17,427 bases of DNA from NCBI GenBank assembly GCA_002366885.1, contig DFCD01000048.1, positions 189 through 17,615 of the forward strand, read 5' to 3'. Both the position numbers and the translations under genes were made by a program. Below are positions 1 through 6,176 of the stretch, piece by piece. This DNA is from Verrucomicrobia bacterium UBA3063. Its GTDB lineage: Bacteria > Verrucomicrobiota > Verrucomicrobiia > Methylacidiphilales > Verrucolacustridaceae. Each line of letters begins with the position of its first letter. Within the stretch, counting starts at the first letter, position 1. The notes under the pieces were generated by a model that worked only from the letters and a program-made list of their open reading frames with translations, was not told the DNA's origin and searched no databases.

Positions 1-119
1 GCCTCCACCTCCGGACCCAGCACGAACCGACCGCTATCCAGCACCTTCTCGAAGGCCGCCACGAGTTCCGCCCGATAGGGCGCATGCTCCGCCACCAAAT
101 CCAACATCGGCACTTTCAT
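1..119 (-). CDS. DegT/DnrJ/EryC1/StrS-family aminotransferase, N-terminal fragment
   Basis: The minus strand opens at an ATG (119-117) and reads 39 codons to the window edge. The visible N-terminus has the pattern VPMLDL near residue 3 and the stretch VLDSGRFVLGPEVE ending at the edge. This is the hallmark beginning of PLP-dependent nucleotide-sugar aminotransferases of the DegT/DnrJ/EryC1/StrS family, in which the segment contributes to the substrate pocket. Family members transaminate keto-sugars for LPS O-antigen, capsule or exopolysaccharide building. The catalytic lysine lies outside the window, so the exact substrate cannot be told. No Shine-Dalgarno sequence or convincing promoter is visible upstream. 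The family call is based on a short but characteristic stretch. Confidence 0.8.
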   Translation of the reverse strand, partial: MKVPMLDLVAEHAPYRAELVAAFEKVLDSGRFVLGPEVE

Positions 120-124
120 AAACC

Positions 125-265
125 GTTCACCCTACCATCCTCCCCCCACCCCCCTCGACCCCTTTTTCATCTCCTCAGCTTCTCACTTTACAACCTTCTG
201 ACCTTCCTACCTTGCAACCTTCTCACCCCTTAATTCCTTAATCCCTTAACCCCTGAATCCCTTAA
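125..265. repeat. Pyrimidine-rich decayed repeat tract ending in a tandem octamer array
   Basis: This intergenic stretch is almost pure C/T on the plus strand. From about 170 to 225 it consists of degenerate 10-11-mers of the type CCTTCTCA/CCTTCCTA/CCTTGCAA. From 226 to 265 there are five adjacent 8-mers of consensus YYCCTTAA (226, 234, 242, 250, 258). The tract runs straight into the palindromic repeat at 261-338. It encodes nothing recognisable. Read on the minus strand it is purine-rich, with the unit TTAAGGGG. Confidence 0.75.
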
Positions 266-338
266 CCCCGAATTGACCCATCGTCCCACTTTCCTGGGAA
301 TGTAGGACGATTCGTTGCCCGTCTCGGGATTGCTCAAA
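261..338. repeat. Direct repeat copy 1 (upstream of the antitoxin gene)
   Basis: Positions 261-338 match 1165-1242 at 73 of 78 positions, with differences at 275, 316, 322, 326 and 334. Positions 276-315 are identical in both copies. Weaker similarity extends leftward to about 243 through the octamer array. The repeat contains a 30-bp palindrome (281-310) and ends in a TTGCTC hexamer usable as a -35. Its left end is 104 bp before the vapB start codon, exactly as copy 2 relates to the murA start. Confidence 0.9.
281..310. repeat. 30-bp imperfect palindrome in repeat copy 1
   Basis: The arms TCGTCC and GGACGA are continued inward by AC/GT and TTTC/GAAA-like pairings. This gives 11 complementary pairs with two mismatches around a CTGG centre. 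The block is base-for-base identical in copy 2 (1185-1214). It could be a protein-binding operator or a REP-like hairpin. It lies about 20 bp upstream of the -35-like hexamer of the vapB promoter, where a regulator could bind. Confidence 0.75.
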
Positions 339-358
339 GCCGCTCCTGCCCTTAATTT
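330..358 (+). promoter_or_regulatory. Putative leaderless promoter of vapBC
   Basis: TTGCTC (330-335) is followed after 17 bp by TAATTT (353-358), which keeps the three most conserved -10 positions (T1, A2, T6). The GTG start follows six bases later at 365. No Shine-Dalgarno sequence is present, so transcription would begin at or next to the start codon. The -35 lies inside the repeat. Each hexamer matches consensus at only three of six bases. The call therefore rests mainly on the geometry it shares with other promoters in the window. Confidence 0.35.
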
Positions 359-364
359 GAATCT

Positions 365-622
365 GTGACAACAACCCTCAATATTCCCGACCAACTCCTC
401 AAGCAGGCCCAAACCGAAGCAGCCCAGCATGGCCTCAGTCTTCAGGACTTTGTCACGGGCGTCCTGCAGGATCGGCTTACCCCCAAGGGGGAAGCACTCC
501 GCGGATCCCTGCCCTGGAGGGAGTTTTTCGGATCCATGCGCCACCTGCACGCCGAGCGCGAAAAAATCGAGGCCCTCATACACGAAGAGTTTGAACAGGT
601 CGATGCCGCCCGATGGACCTAG
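365..622 (+). CDS. VapB-like antitoxin, ribbon-helix-helix type
   Basis: This is an 85-residue protein starting at GTG. Residues 1-38 fit the ribbon-helix-helix (CopG/Arc/MetJ) fold: a short strand (TTTLNIPDQLL) followed by two helices, with the pattern of small antitoxins (IPDQLLKQAQTEAAQHGLSLQDFV). Residues 45-85 are charged and probably wrap around the toxin; WREFF and EALIHEEFEQ are likely contact helices. Family knowledge: such antitoxins neutralise the partner PIN nuclease and repress their own operon by binding palindromes. The stop codon overlaps the toxin start by 10 nt, so translation is probably coupled. A palindrome and a putative promoter lie immediately upstream. The family call is good; the specific subfamily is not established. 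Confidence 0.85.
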   Translation: MTTTLNIPDQLLKQAQTEAAQHGLSLQDFVTGVLQDRLTPKGEALRGSLPWREFFGSMRHLHAEREKIEALIHEEFEQVDAARWT

Positions 623-1005
623 TCGTTGACACCAACGCACTTTCCGCATGGCTGGATGGCGACCCTGGGATTGCCCAACCCCTGTCCGCCGCTTCTCGCA
701 TCGGACTTTCGCCCGTGGTCCTTGGGGAATATCGCTTTGGGCTCCTCGCATCCCGCGAGCGCGCTTTGTATGAGGAAAAACTAAATCAGCTGGAGCAACA
801 GTTTCAAGTCATCCCCGTGGACTCAAGTACGGCCTCCTTTTACGCCGAAATTCGGCGCCGACTCAAATCCAAAGGCACCCCCATCCCCTGGCACGACGTT
901 TGGGTGGCCGCCCAAGCCCAACAACATCAGGCACGGATTCTTTCCAACGATCTTCACTTTGACCTCATCGACCCAAATCTCCGGATCGGTTGGCCTTCGG
1001 CCTGA
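613..1005 (+). CDS. vapC: VapC-like PIN-domain toxin (ribonuclease)
   Basis: This 130-residue PIN-domain protein has the expected acidic residues in order: D6 in VDTNAL, E39 in LGEYRFGL, D95 in WHDVWVAA and D113 in LSNDLHF. These coordinate Mg2+ or Mn2+ in VapC endoribonucleases, which cut tRNA or rRNA and arrest growth when the antitoxin is lost. Length and domain order are normal for a complete VapC. The ATG start sits inside the antitoxin gene (10-nt overlap), typical for stoichiometric control of the pair. All catalytic positions are intact, so it should be active unless neutralised. The RNA target cannot be predicted from sequence. The pair lies between two direct repeats in an otherwise housekeeping neighbourhood, suggesting it was acquired. 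Confidence 0.9.
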   Translation: MDLVVDTNALSAWLDGDPGIAQPLSAASRIGLSPVVLGEYRFGLLASRERALYEEKLNQLEQQFQVIPVDSSTASFYAEIRRRLKSKGTPIPWHDVWVAAQAQQHQARILSNDLHFDLIDPNLRIGWPSA

Positions 1006-1024
1006 CCGAATCCCGCCGCTTTTT
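987..1024 (+). terminator. Possible weak intrinsic terminator after vapC
   Basis: CGGTT-GGCC and GGCC-t-GACCG form a nine-pair stem with one bulged T around a TTC loop (987-1008), overlapping the toxin stop codon. A run of five T follows at 1020-1024. The T-run is about 11 nt from the stem instead of adjacent, so termination would be inefficient and the assignment is tentative. Confidence 0.3.
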
Positions 1025-1169
1025 ACCCCCTCACCCATCTTCCAACGTTCTCCCCTTCCCACTTTTTCACGTCCTCACTTTCCAACTTTCCATGGAAAAC
1101 CAAATTCAACTCTTCATGGATACCAAGATGTTTCCCACCCCTCCGCCCCATAACCCCTTAACCCCTTAA
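1018..1169. repeat. Pyrimidine-rich tract and octamer array upstream of murA
   Basis: This tract is composed like 125-265. A C/T-rich stretch with recurring CTTTCCAAC/CCTCACTTT-type words (about 1030-1095) and an unmatched middle part are followed by three adjacent octamers, CCCCATAA, CCCCTTAA and CCCCTTAA (1146-1169). It leads directly into repeat copy 2. I see no coding capacity. Confidence 0.6.
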
Positions 1170-1242
1170 CCCCGAATTCACCCATCGTCCCACTTTCCTG
1201 GGAATGTAGGACGATTCGTGGCCCGACTCAGGATTGCCCAAA
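1165..1242. repeat. Direct repeat copy 2 (upstream of murA)
   Basis: This is the partner of 261-338: 73 of 78 positions are identical, and the 30-bp palindrome (1185-1214) is unchanged. The copies are offset by exactly 904 bp, and the vapB and murA start codons (365 and 1269) have the same offset. After position 1242 similarity falls to background. The copy ends in TTGCCC, a candidate -35. Confidence 0.9.
1185..1214. repeat. 30-bp imperfect palindrome in repeat copy 2
   Basis: Identical in all 30 bases to the palindrome at 281-310 (arms TCGTCC and GGACGA). It sits 20 bp upstream of the TTGCCC hexamer before murA. It may be an operator shared with vapBC or a REP-like hairpin. Confidence 0.75.
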
Positions 1243-1262
1243 ACGACCGGTCGGGGCAGTTT
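1234..1262 (+). promoter_or_regulatory. Weak candidate promoter of murA
   Basis: TTGCCC (1234-1239) lies 17 bp before CAGTTT (1257-1262), which lies 6 bp before the ATG at 1269. The spacing is the same as upstream of vapB. The -10 is poor, matching consensus at only positions 2 and 6, so the call depends on the conserved geometry and on the absence of any Shine-Dalgarno sequence before this ATG. Confidence 0.22.
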
Positions 1263-1268
1263 CCAGAG

Positions 1269-2573
1269 ATGTCTGCGCCCTCCAACGGTCGCTTCCTCGT
1301 CCAGGGCGGAAGCCCCATCCACGGGGAGATCGAACCCCAGGGAAACAAGAATGAGGCTATGCCCCTGATGGCCGCCGCTTGCCTGACCGACCAACCGGTG
1401 ATCCTGCAGAACGTCCCCCAGATCGACGATGTGAGGCTCATGGAGACCATCCTCAACGAACTGGGCCTCGCCTTTTCGGAAACTGACTCCACCAAGGCCA
1501 GTCGCAACGTCACCCTCCAAGCTAAACAGCCCCCGAAAAACTCCATCCCGTTTGAATTGGGCTCACGCCTCCGCGGCTCCGTCACCATGGCCGGTCCTCT
1601 GCTCGCCCGCACCGGTTCCGTTACCCTTCCCCGTCCCGGCGGCGACCGGATCGGACGGCGTCGACTGGATACCCACCTTCAAATCTTCTCCGCCCTGGGG
1701 GCCGATATTTCCGACACGCGCGACGGCATCAAAATTCAGGCCAAAAGACTCCATGGAGCCGACATCCTTCTCGATGAAGCCTCGGTCACGGCCACGGAAA
1801 ACGGCCTCTGTGCCGCCGTCCTCGCCGAGGGGACCACCGTCTTTCATAACGCAGCCAGCGAGCCCCATGTTCAGGCTTTGGCTAACCTTCTCAACGCGAT
1901 GGGGGCGAACATCTCGGGGATCGGCACCAATACCCTGAGGATCGAAGGGGTGAAATCCCTCAAGGGAACCACCCACCGGATCGGCCCCGACTATCTCGAG
2001 GCCGGCTCCTTCCTGGCCCTGGCCGCTGTCACCGGCGGGGAGTTAAAAATCAAGAACGCCGCCCCCCACCATCTCCGCATGATTTTGCAAACCTTTGGCC
2101 GTCTTGGCATCGAGACAAAGGTCGAGGGTCAGGATATCCTGGTTCCCAAAAACCAGAAACTGGAGGTGGAAAAGGAGTACGGCGGCGCCGTTCCTCACAT
2201 TGCCGATGCGCCCTGGCCCGGCTTCCCTGCCGACATGACTTCCGTGGCCTTGGTCACCGCCACCCAGTGCAAGGGCACGGTTCTGATCCACGAGAAGCTT
2301 TTTGAATCCCGGCTTTTCTTTGTCGACGGCCTCCTCGAGATGGGCGCCAGGATCATTCTCTGCGATCCCCACCGCGCCGTGGTGCTTGGCTCCGACAAGC
2401 TCCGTGGCGCCAAGCTGGCCAGCCCTGATATCCGCGCCGGCATGGCACTGCTCATCGCCGCGCTTTGCGCGGAGGGGGAGTCGGAAATCCGCAACATCGG
2501 ACAGATCGACCGCGGTTTCAGCCGGATCGAGGAGCGCCTCCGGGCTCTCGGCGCCAAAATCGAGCGAAAGTGA
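1269..2573 (+). CDS. murA: UDP-N-acetylglucosamine 1-carboxyvinyltransferase with Asp at the fosfomycin-Cys position
   Basis: MurA transfers enolpyruvate from PEP to UDP-GlcNAc, the first committed cytosolic step of peptidoglycan synthesis. The 434-residue length fits the EPSP-synthase/MurA fold. Recognisable sites are K27-N28 (GNKNEAMP, the K22/N23 of E. coli), R102 in the SRLRGS stretch, D322 in FPADM (the general acid/base aspartate) and the C-terminal IDRGFSRIEERLRALGA. The catalytic-loop motif normally reads GGC; here it reads RPGGDRIG with D126, so the fosfomycin-alkylated Cys is absent. I chose ATG 1269 because the protein then begins as MurAs do (GRFLVQGG). A GTG at 1218 would add 17 residues encoded inside the repeat. 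The stop abuts the stop of the convergent gene with no spacer. Confidence 0.9.
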   Translation: MSAPSNGRFLVQGGSPIHGEIEPQGNKNEAMPLMAAACLTDQPVILQNVPQIDDVRLMETILNELGLAFSETDSTKASRNVTLQAKQPPKNSIPFELGSRLRGSVTMAGPLLARTGSVTLPRPGGDRIGRRRLDTHLQIFSALGADISDTRDGIKIQAKRLHGADILLDEASVTATENGLCAAVLAEGTTVFHNAASEPHVQALANLLNAMGANISGIGTNTLRIEGVKSLKGTTHRIGPDYLEAGSFLALAAVTGGELKIKNAAPHHLRMILQTFGRLGIETKVEGQDILVPKNQKLEVEKEYGGAVPHIADAPWPGFPADMTSVALVTATQCKGTVLIHEKLFESRLFFVDGLLEMGARIILCDPHRAVVLGSDKLRGAKLASPDIRAGMALLIAALCAEGESEIRNIGQIDRGFSRIEERLRALGAKIERK

Positions 2574-4226
2574 TCAGCCGGGCGGCTTGGCTTCCCTAAC
2601 CTGGCTCTCCAACTTCGCCAAGGCCCGACCCACCAGGGTCTCCTTTCCGGCCTTGAGGACCCTCTTGGCCTCCTGCAGCGCATTCCGCGCCGCCCCGGTC
2701 TGTCCTTCGGCCAAGGCGGTCTCCACAAAAGGCGCGACCAGGCCGTAAAAAAGATGTCCCCCGCTCTGCCCCCGAAACTCCCGTAACGCCTGACGATAGG
2801 CGGTTTCCGCCCCGGTCCAGTCGCCGGCCTCGATTTTTTCCCCCACCTGGGAGGCTGTCGCCCCAATACTGAGATCAAATCTCCTCGTTCGGTTTTGAAC
2901 CAGGATTTCCCTTTCAAGGGACTTGGCGGTCTGGGCGTCCCCCCTTGCCTTGGCCAGCTCGAGAAGTTTCTCCTGACCGGAAACCTTGAGATCGGGGTAG
3001 CGGGCAAACCGTTTGACAAAAGACCTCCAAAACTCCTCCCTGGCCTGCACCACGCCGTCCTTTTCCATCCAGCCGGCCCTCGTCAGCCAGGCCGCAAGGA
3101 ATTCCGGCTGGGATGCCAGGGCGGCCTCCAGGAAAACCCCTCCCGCCTCGGGGCCCATGGCAGCGGCATAATCCGTCCACAATTTTGCCTGACGATAGCC
3201 GTCCGATCTCTCCCGCCCCTTGGCCAGAAAGGCCAGCTCGGTGTCGGCGATTGGTTTCCACGTCTGCGGATCGGTGGCTTGTCCCACCGGATAATTTTCC
3301 TCGGCATATTTTCCGCAATCCGTCACCCACCGGCCGGGGGCATCCAGGTAGCCGAACCAGGCGTGTCCGCCACTGTCCCCTTGTCCGGTGAAAAACAGCG
3401 TCGGCAACCCCTTCGCCTTGCCAGCCATCGCCGCAAAATAAGCCTGATCAACGCAAATCCCTCCCTTTTCCCTGATGTCGGCAAGACGGTAGGCGGGAAA
3501 GGGCCAAATAAGCATCCCCTCCTGAAGGCGCGCATCATCGTAGCGAATACTGGCAAAAACCTTGTCGAATGAGCTTCGGCTGGTGGTCACATTTTTCCTC
3601 GCCCACTCCATTTCCGAATCCGGCAGGGGATGATCCACCAGGAATTTGAGTTCACTCACGGTGAGATCCGGCAGGTCGAAGGCATACCTCCGCTTGGATT
3701 GGAGCAGGGCCATCTCTTGCAGGCGTACGACCGGGTCCACCTCCACTTTGGGGACCGCTTGGACAGGAACCTGGTGGTGCGGCCAATTCCTGGGCATCGG
3801 CTGATCGAAGACCAGGGCCAAGGCCACAGCCAGGCGGGGCAGTTCTTTGACTTCCCCGGGCGCCTTGGCCTGCATTTCCAGAAGAATCTGCAGCGCCTCG
3901 GCGCGACGGTCTTCCGCCCGGGCATTCTCCAGGTATGCCCGAACCAGCTCCGCGTTTTTTCCCAGTTCGGAAAAATCCTTCGCGGATGCCCCCTTCAGAT
4001 AAGTCCACTCTCCGAGCCACTGCCAGACCCGAAATTCCCTTTCCGCCGGCCCCTCAGGCCTCAAACCCGAAGGACCTTCCTTCGCGAGCTGCATCCGCAG
4101 GACTTCCCCCAGGGATTCCCTTGCCTGCGCCCATTCTTCCGGATGGGGATGATCTTCCCACCAATCCGCGCGGGTGGTCCGGTCCCCCAGCAGTAGGAAA
4201 AGCAGTGCCAAAGCGGATTTTTTCAA
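2574..4226 (-). CDS. Exported transglutaminase-like protein, function unknown
   Basis: This 550-residue protein starts at TTG with a short signal peptide (KKSALALLFLLLG, residues 2-14). The start is forced because the next Met is residue 45. The middle carries a papain-like transglutaminase-core signature: C258 in KGGICVDQ, H288 in GGHAWFGY and D303 in WVTDCGKY, in the order of the Cys-His-Asp triad. The flanks (about 25-200 and 330-550) look helical and charged; the C-terminal part with repeated Ala/Leu helices resembles TPR-like repeats. Family members can be proteases, peptide N-glycanases or amidases, so no reaction is assigned. The TTG overlaps the stop of the upstream PHP phosphatase gene (TTGA), so the two are co-transcribed and probably coupled. 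It converges on murA end to end. Confidence 0.7.
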   Translation of the reverse strand: MKKSALALLFLLLGDRTTRADWWEDHPHPEEWAQARESLGEVLRMQLAKEGPSGLRPEGPAEREFRVWQWLGEWTYLKGASAKDFSELGKNAELVRAYLENARAEDRRAEALQILLEMQAKAPGEVKELPRLAVALALVFDQPMPRNWPHHQVPVQAVPKVEVDPVVRLQEMALLQSKRRYAFDLPDLTVSELKFLVDHPLPDSEMEWARKNVTTSRSSFDKVFASIRYDDARLQEGMLIWPFPAYRLADIREKGGICVDQAYFAAMAGKAKGLPTLFFTGQGDSGGHAWFGYLDAPGRWVTDCGKYAEENYPVGQATDPQTWKPIADTELAFLAKGRERSDGYRQAKLWTDYAAAMGPEAGGVFLEAALASQPEFLAAWLTRAGWMEKDGVVQAREEFWRSFVKRFARYPDLKVSGQEKLLELAKARGDAQTAKSLEREILVQNRTRRFDLSIGATASQVGEKIEAGDWTGAETAYRQALREFRGQSGGHLFYGLVAPFVETALAEGQTGAARNALQEAKRVLKAGKETLVGRALAKLESQVREAKPPG

Positions 4227-5017
4227 GAAATGGGAATTTTGATTTTTTGTCTTTTCCGAAAGGCGGTCAGCTCGCGGTATCCCGTTTCCCGCACCAACTG
4301 GAGGGCCCTCGCAAATTCATGCCCTACCTCCCCGGGTGCGTGGGAATCGGAGGAAAGCAGGACGGGGATTTTTCGCCGAAAAGCCTCCTGCAGGAATTTT
4401 GGCGAAGGATAAATTTCAGCCACTTCCTTGCGCAACCCCGCCGTGCTCACTTCGATGACCATGCCGGATGCCTCGATGGCATCCAACGCCTCCCGATAAT
4501 AAGGAAGAAGGTCGCCCTTGGGGATGTGCCCGAATTTTTTCACCAGATCCGGATGAGCCAGAAAATCGAAAAGGCCGCTTTGCGCCGCCTGGGCGAGCGC
4601 CCGAAAATAGCGGGTCCAGACTTCCTCCACCGGTTGCTGTTTCCAGCGGTCGAGCTTCAAGGGGTTATCCACATCCCAGTCCGGCGTGATGTAATGGACC
4701 GCGCCAATCAGGTAATCAAAATCCGCCTTTTGGCCGAGTTGCCGCACCCAGGCTTCCCTTCCCGGGATGAAATCACACTCCAACCCTAAGCGGATGGGTA
4801 ATTGGGGATGCTCCTTGCGGGCCTCTTCCAACAGTTCGAGGTATCGGGAAAAGTCGGAAAGGTTCATTCGCCAGTCGTCAAACTTTTCCGGCATGGGATT
4901 GTGCTCGGAAAATCCGATTTCCCCGAGGCCTTTGCGGATCGCCTCCGCCGCATATTCCCGGGGGTGTCCAGTGGCGTGTCCGCAAAGGGGAGTGTGCATA
5001 TGGTAGTCGAAAAGCAT
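4223..5017 (-). CDS. PHP-family histidinol-phosphatase
   Basis: This 264-residue PHP-domain protein has the family's metal ligands in order: H6 and H8 (DYHMHT), H39 (FSEHNP), E80 (GLECDF), H108 (GAVHYI), H155 (LAHPD) and D224/H226 (SSDSH). The set and the length match HisJ/HisK-type histidinol-phosphatases (L-histidinol phosphate to histidinol, histidine biosynthesis, cytosolic). No his genes are adjacent, so another phosphoester substrate cannot be excluded. The ATG at 5017 has a good Shine-Dalgarno sequence (AGGAAAG, about six bases upstream), unlike most first genes in this window. It leads a two-gene operon with the transglutaminase-like protein and diverges from hldA. Confidence 0.82.
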   Translation of the reverse strand: MLFDYHMHTPLCGHATGHPREYAAEAIRKGLGEIGFSEHNPMPEKFDDWRMNLSDFSRYLELLEEARKEHPQLPIRLGLECDFIPGREAWVRQLGQKADFDYLIGAVHYITPDWDVDNPLKLDRWKQQPVEEVWTRYFRALAQAAQSGLFDFLAHPDLVKKFGHIPKGDLLPYYREALDAIEASGMVIEVSTAGLRKEVAEIYPSPKFLQEAFRRKIPVLLSSDSHAPGEVGHEFARALQLVRETGYRELTAFRKRQKIKIPIS

Positions 5018-5059
5018 GCTTCTTTCCTAGCTCCCTCCGGCCCCTTTCCAAAGACGGAT

Positions 5060-5087
5060 ATTGTTCCCAGGCGGGGTTCTTTGCCAA
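5060..5087 (-). promoter_or_regulatory. Putative promoter of the PHP phosphatase operon
   Basis: On the minus strand TTGGCA (5087-5082, five of six consensus) is followed after 16 bp by AACAAT (5065-5060, four of six). Transcription would start near 5053, giving a leader of about 36 nt that contains the AGGAAAG ribosome binding site. Confidence 0.4.
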
Positions 5088-5140
5088 AAATCCACTTTTT
5101 GGTCCCGATCCGCAACCGAAACATGACGCGGAAGCGAGCG

Positions 5141-5168
5141 TTGCCCCCGGTGCCGTTTTCGGCATAAT
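5141..5168 (+). promoter_or_regulatory. Putative leaderless promoter of the LPS operon
   Basis: TTGCCC (5141-5146) and CATAAT (5163-5168, five of six) are separated by 16 bp. The -10 ends six bases before ATG 5175, so the transcript would begin at or next to the start codon. No Shine-Dalgarno sequence is present. This is the only evident promoter for the eight-gene operon. Confidence 0.5.
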
Positions 5169-5174
5169 TTTGTG

Positions 5175-6176
5175 ATGCAGGTCGCCCATTTTTCCCCTGC
5201 CAAGCTCCGCGCAGTTTTGACCCGTTTCCGGCGTCTCCGGATCCTAGTTATTGGCGACCTGATGCTTGATGAGTTCATCTACGGAAAGGTTTCGCGAATA
5301 TCGCCGGAAGCCCCCGTCCCGGTGGTCCACGTGGAAAGGCAAACCGGCTATCCGGGCGGCGCCGCCAACGTTGCCCGGAATCTTGCCGCGCTTGGCGTCC
5401 ATGCCGAACTAGGCGGAGGCGTTGGTCGTGACGAGGCCGCCGGCAAACTGCTTTCTCTTCTTCGCCACGGCAAAATCGGCACCACAGGCATCGCCCGTTT
5501 CCGCAACTATCCCACCATCGTCAAAACCCGCGTGCTGGCCCGCCAGCAGCAGGTGGTAAGGGTCGACCGCGAAGAACCCAAACGCCTCACCGCACGGGAT
5601 CGTGTCGTCATCCTGCAAAAAGCCCTCCGTCTCCTGCCAAAATGCCATGCCTTGATTCTGGAAGATTACGGGAAAGGCCTGTTTGACCAGGCGTTCGCCG
5701 ATCAGCTTCTTGCTGCCGCCCACAAACACGGGGTCCCCGCCGCCGTCGATCCCAACGTCCATAATCCGCTGGACTGGCGTGGTGCCACCCTGGTCAAACC
5801 CAACCGGCTTGAGGCGTTTGGCGCTCTGGGCCTGCCCGATTCCCAAAATACCGAGGACTGGATTTCCGTGGGCGAGGAACTGCTGGTCAACTGGGCCTGC
5901 CAACATCTGCTCCTGACCCTTGGCGAACACGGCATGATCCTTTTCCAGCCCGGCCACAAGCCCCACCGGATCCCCAGTCGGGCACGCGAGGTTTACGATG
6001 TCTCCGGGGCCGGCGACACCGCCATTTCCCTCCTCGCCGCCGGCTTGGCGGCCGGGCTCTCGGGCCGGGAATCCGCGGAGCTGGCCAACCTCGCCGCCGG
6101 GATCGTGGTGGGAAAGTTGGGCACGGCCACGGTGACCCCGCCGGAAATTTTGGAGGCATCCCGCCGTCATGGCTAA
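5175..6176 (+). CDS. hldA: D-glycero-beta-D-manno-heptose-7-phosphate kinase (HldA type)
   Basis: This is a PfkB-family sugar kinase that phosphorylates heptose-7-phosphate at C1 in ADP-heptose synthesis for the LPS inner core. The 333 residues align with the first domain of E. coli HldE (RfaE). Visible motifs are GDLMLDEFIYG (28-38), GYPGGAANVARNLAALG (59-74), DYGKG (164-168), PNRLE (209-213) and the nucleotide/catalytic motif DVSGAGDT with D281 as likely base. The cytidylyltransferase-like second domain of HldE is absent, so this is the split HldA form; an hldC-type enzyme must be encoded elsewhere. A GTG at 5172 would add one residue, but ATG 5175 fits the six-base spacing from the -10. 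It overlaps gmhB by 8 nt. Confidence 0.88.
   Translation: MQVAHFSPAKLRAVLTRFRRLRILVIGDLMLDEFIYGKVSRISPEAPVPVVHVERQTGYPGGAANVARNLAALGVHAELGGGVGRDEAAGKLLSLLRHGKIGTTGIARFRNYPTIVKTRVLARQQQVVRVDREEPKRLTARDRVVILQKALRLLPKCHALILEDYGKGLFDQAFADQLLAAAHKHGVPAAVDPNVHNPLDWRGATLVKPNRLEAFGALGLPDSQNTEDWISVGEELLVNWACQHLLLTLGEHGMILFQPGHKPHRIPSRAREVYDVSGAGDTAISLLAAGLAAGLSGRESAELANLAAGIVVGKLGTATVTPPEILEASRRHG

Noticed and set aside
120..364. Insertion sequence or integron-like boundary around vapBC
   Set aside because: No transposase, no terminal inverted repeats bounding the module and no target-site duplication; the only paired elements are the direct repeats described.
230..751. Minus-strand ORF across the antitoxin and repeat copy 1, sharing a peptide (SSYIPRKVGRWVNSGLR) with a minus-strand ORF over repeat copy 2
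   Set aside because: The shared peptide is only the translation of the DNA repeat. Differences between copies change amino acids as readily as silent sites, and the rest of each ORF is antisense to real genes.
1218..1268. GTG at 1218 as the murA start
   Set aside because: It would add 17 residues encoded partly by the repeat and absent from MurA proteins; ATG 1269 gives the normal N-terminus.
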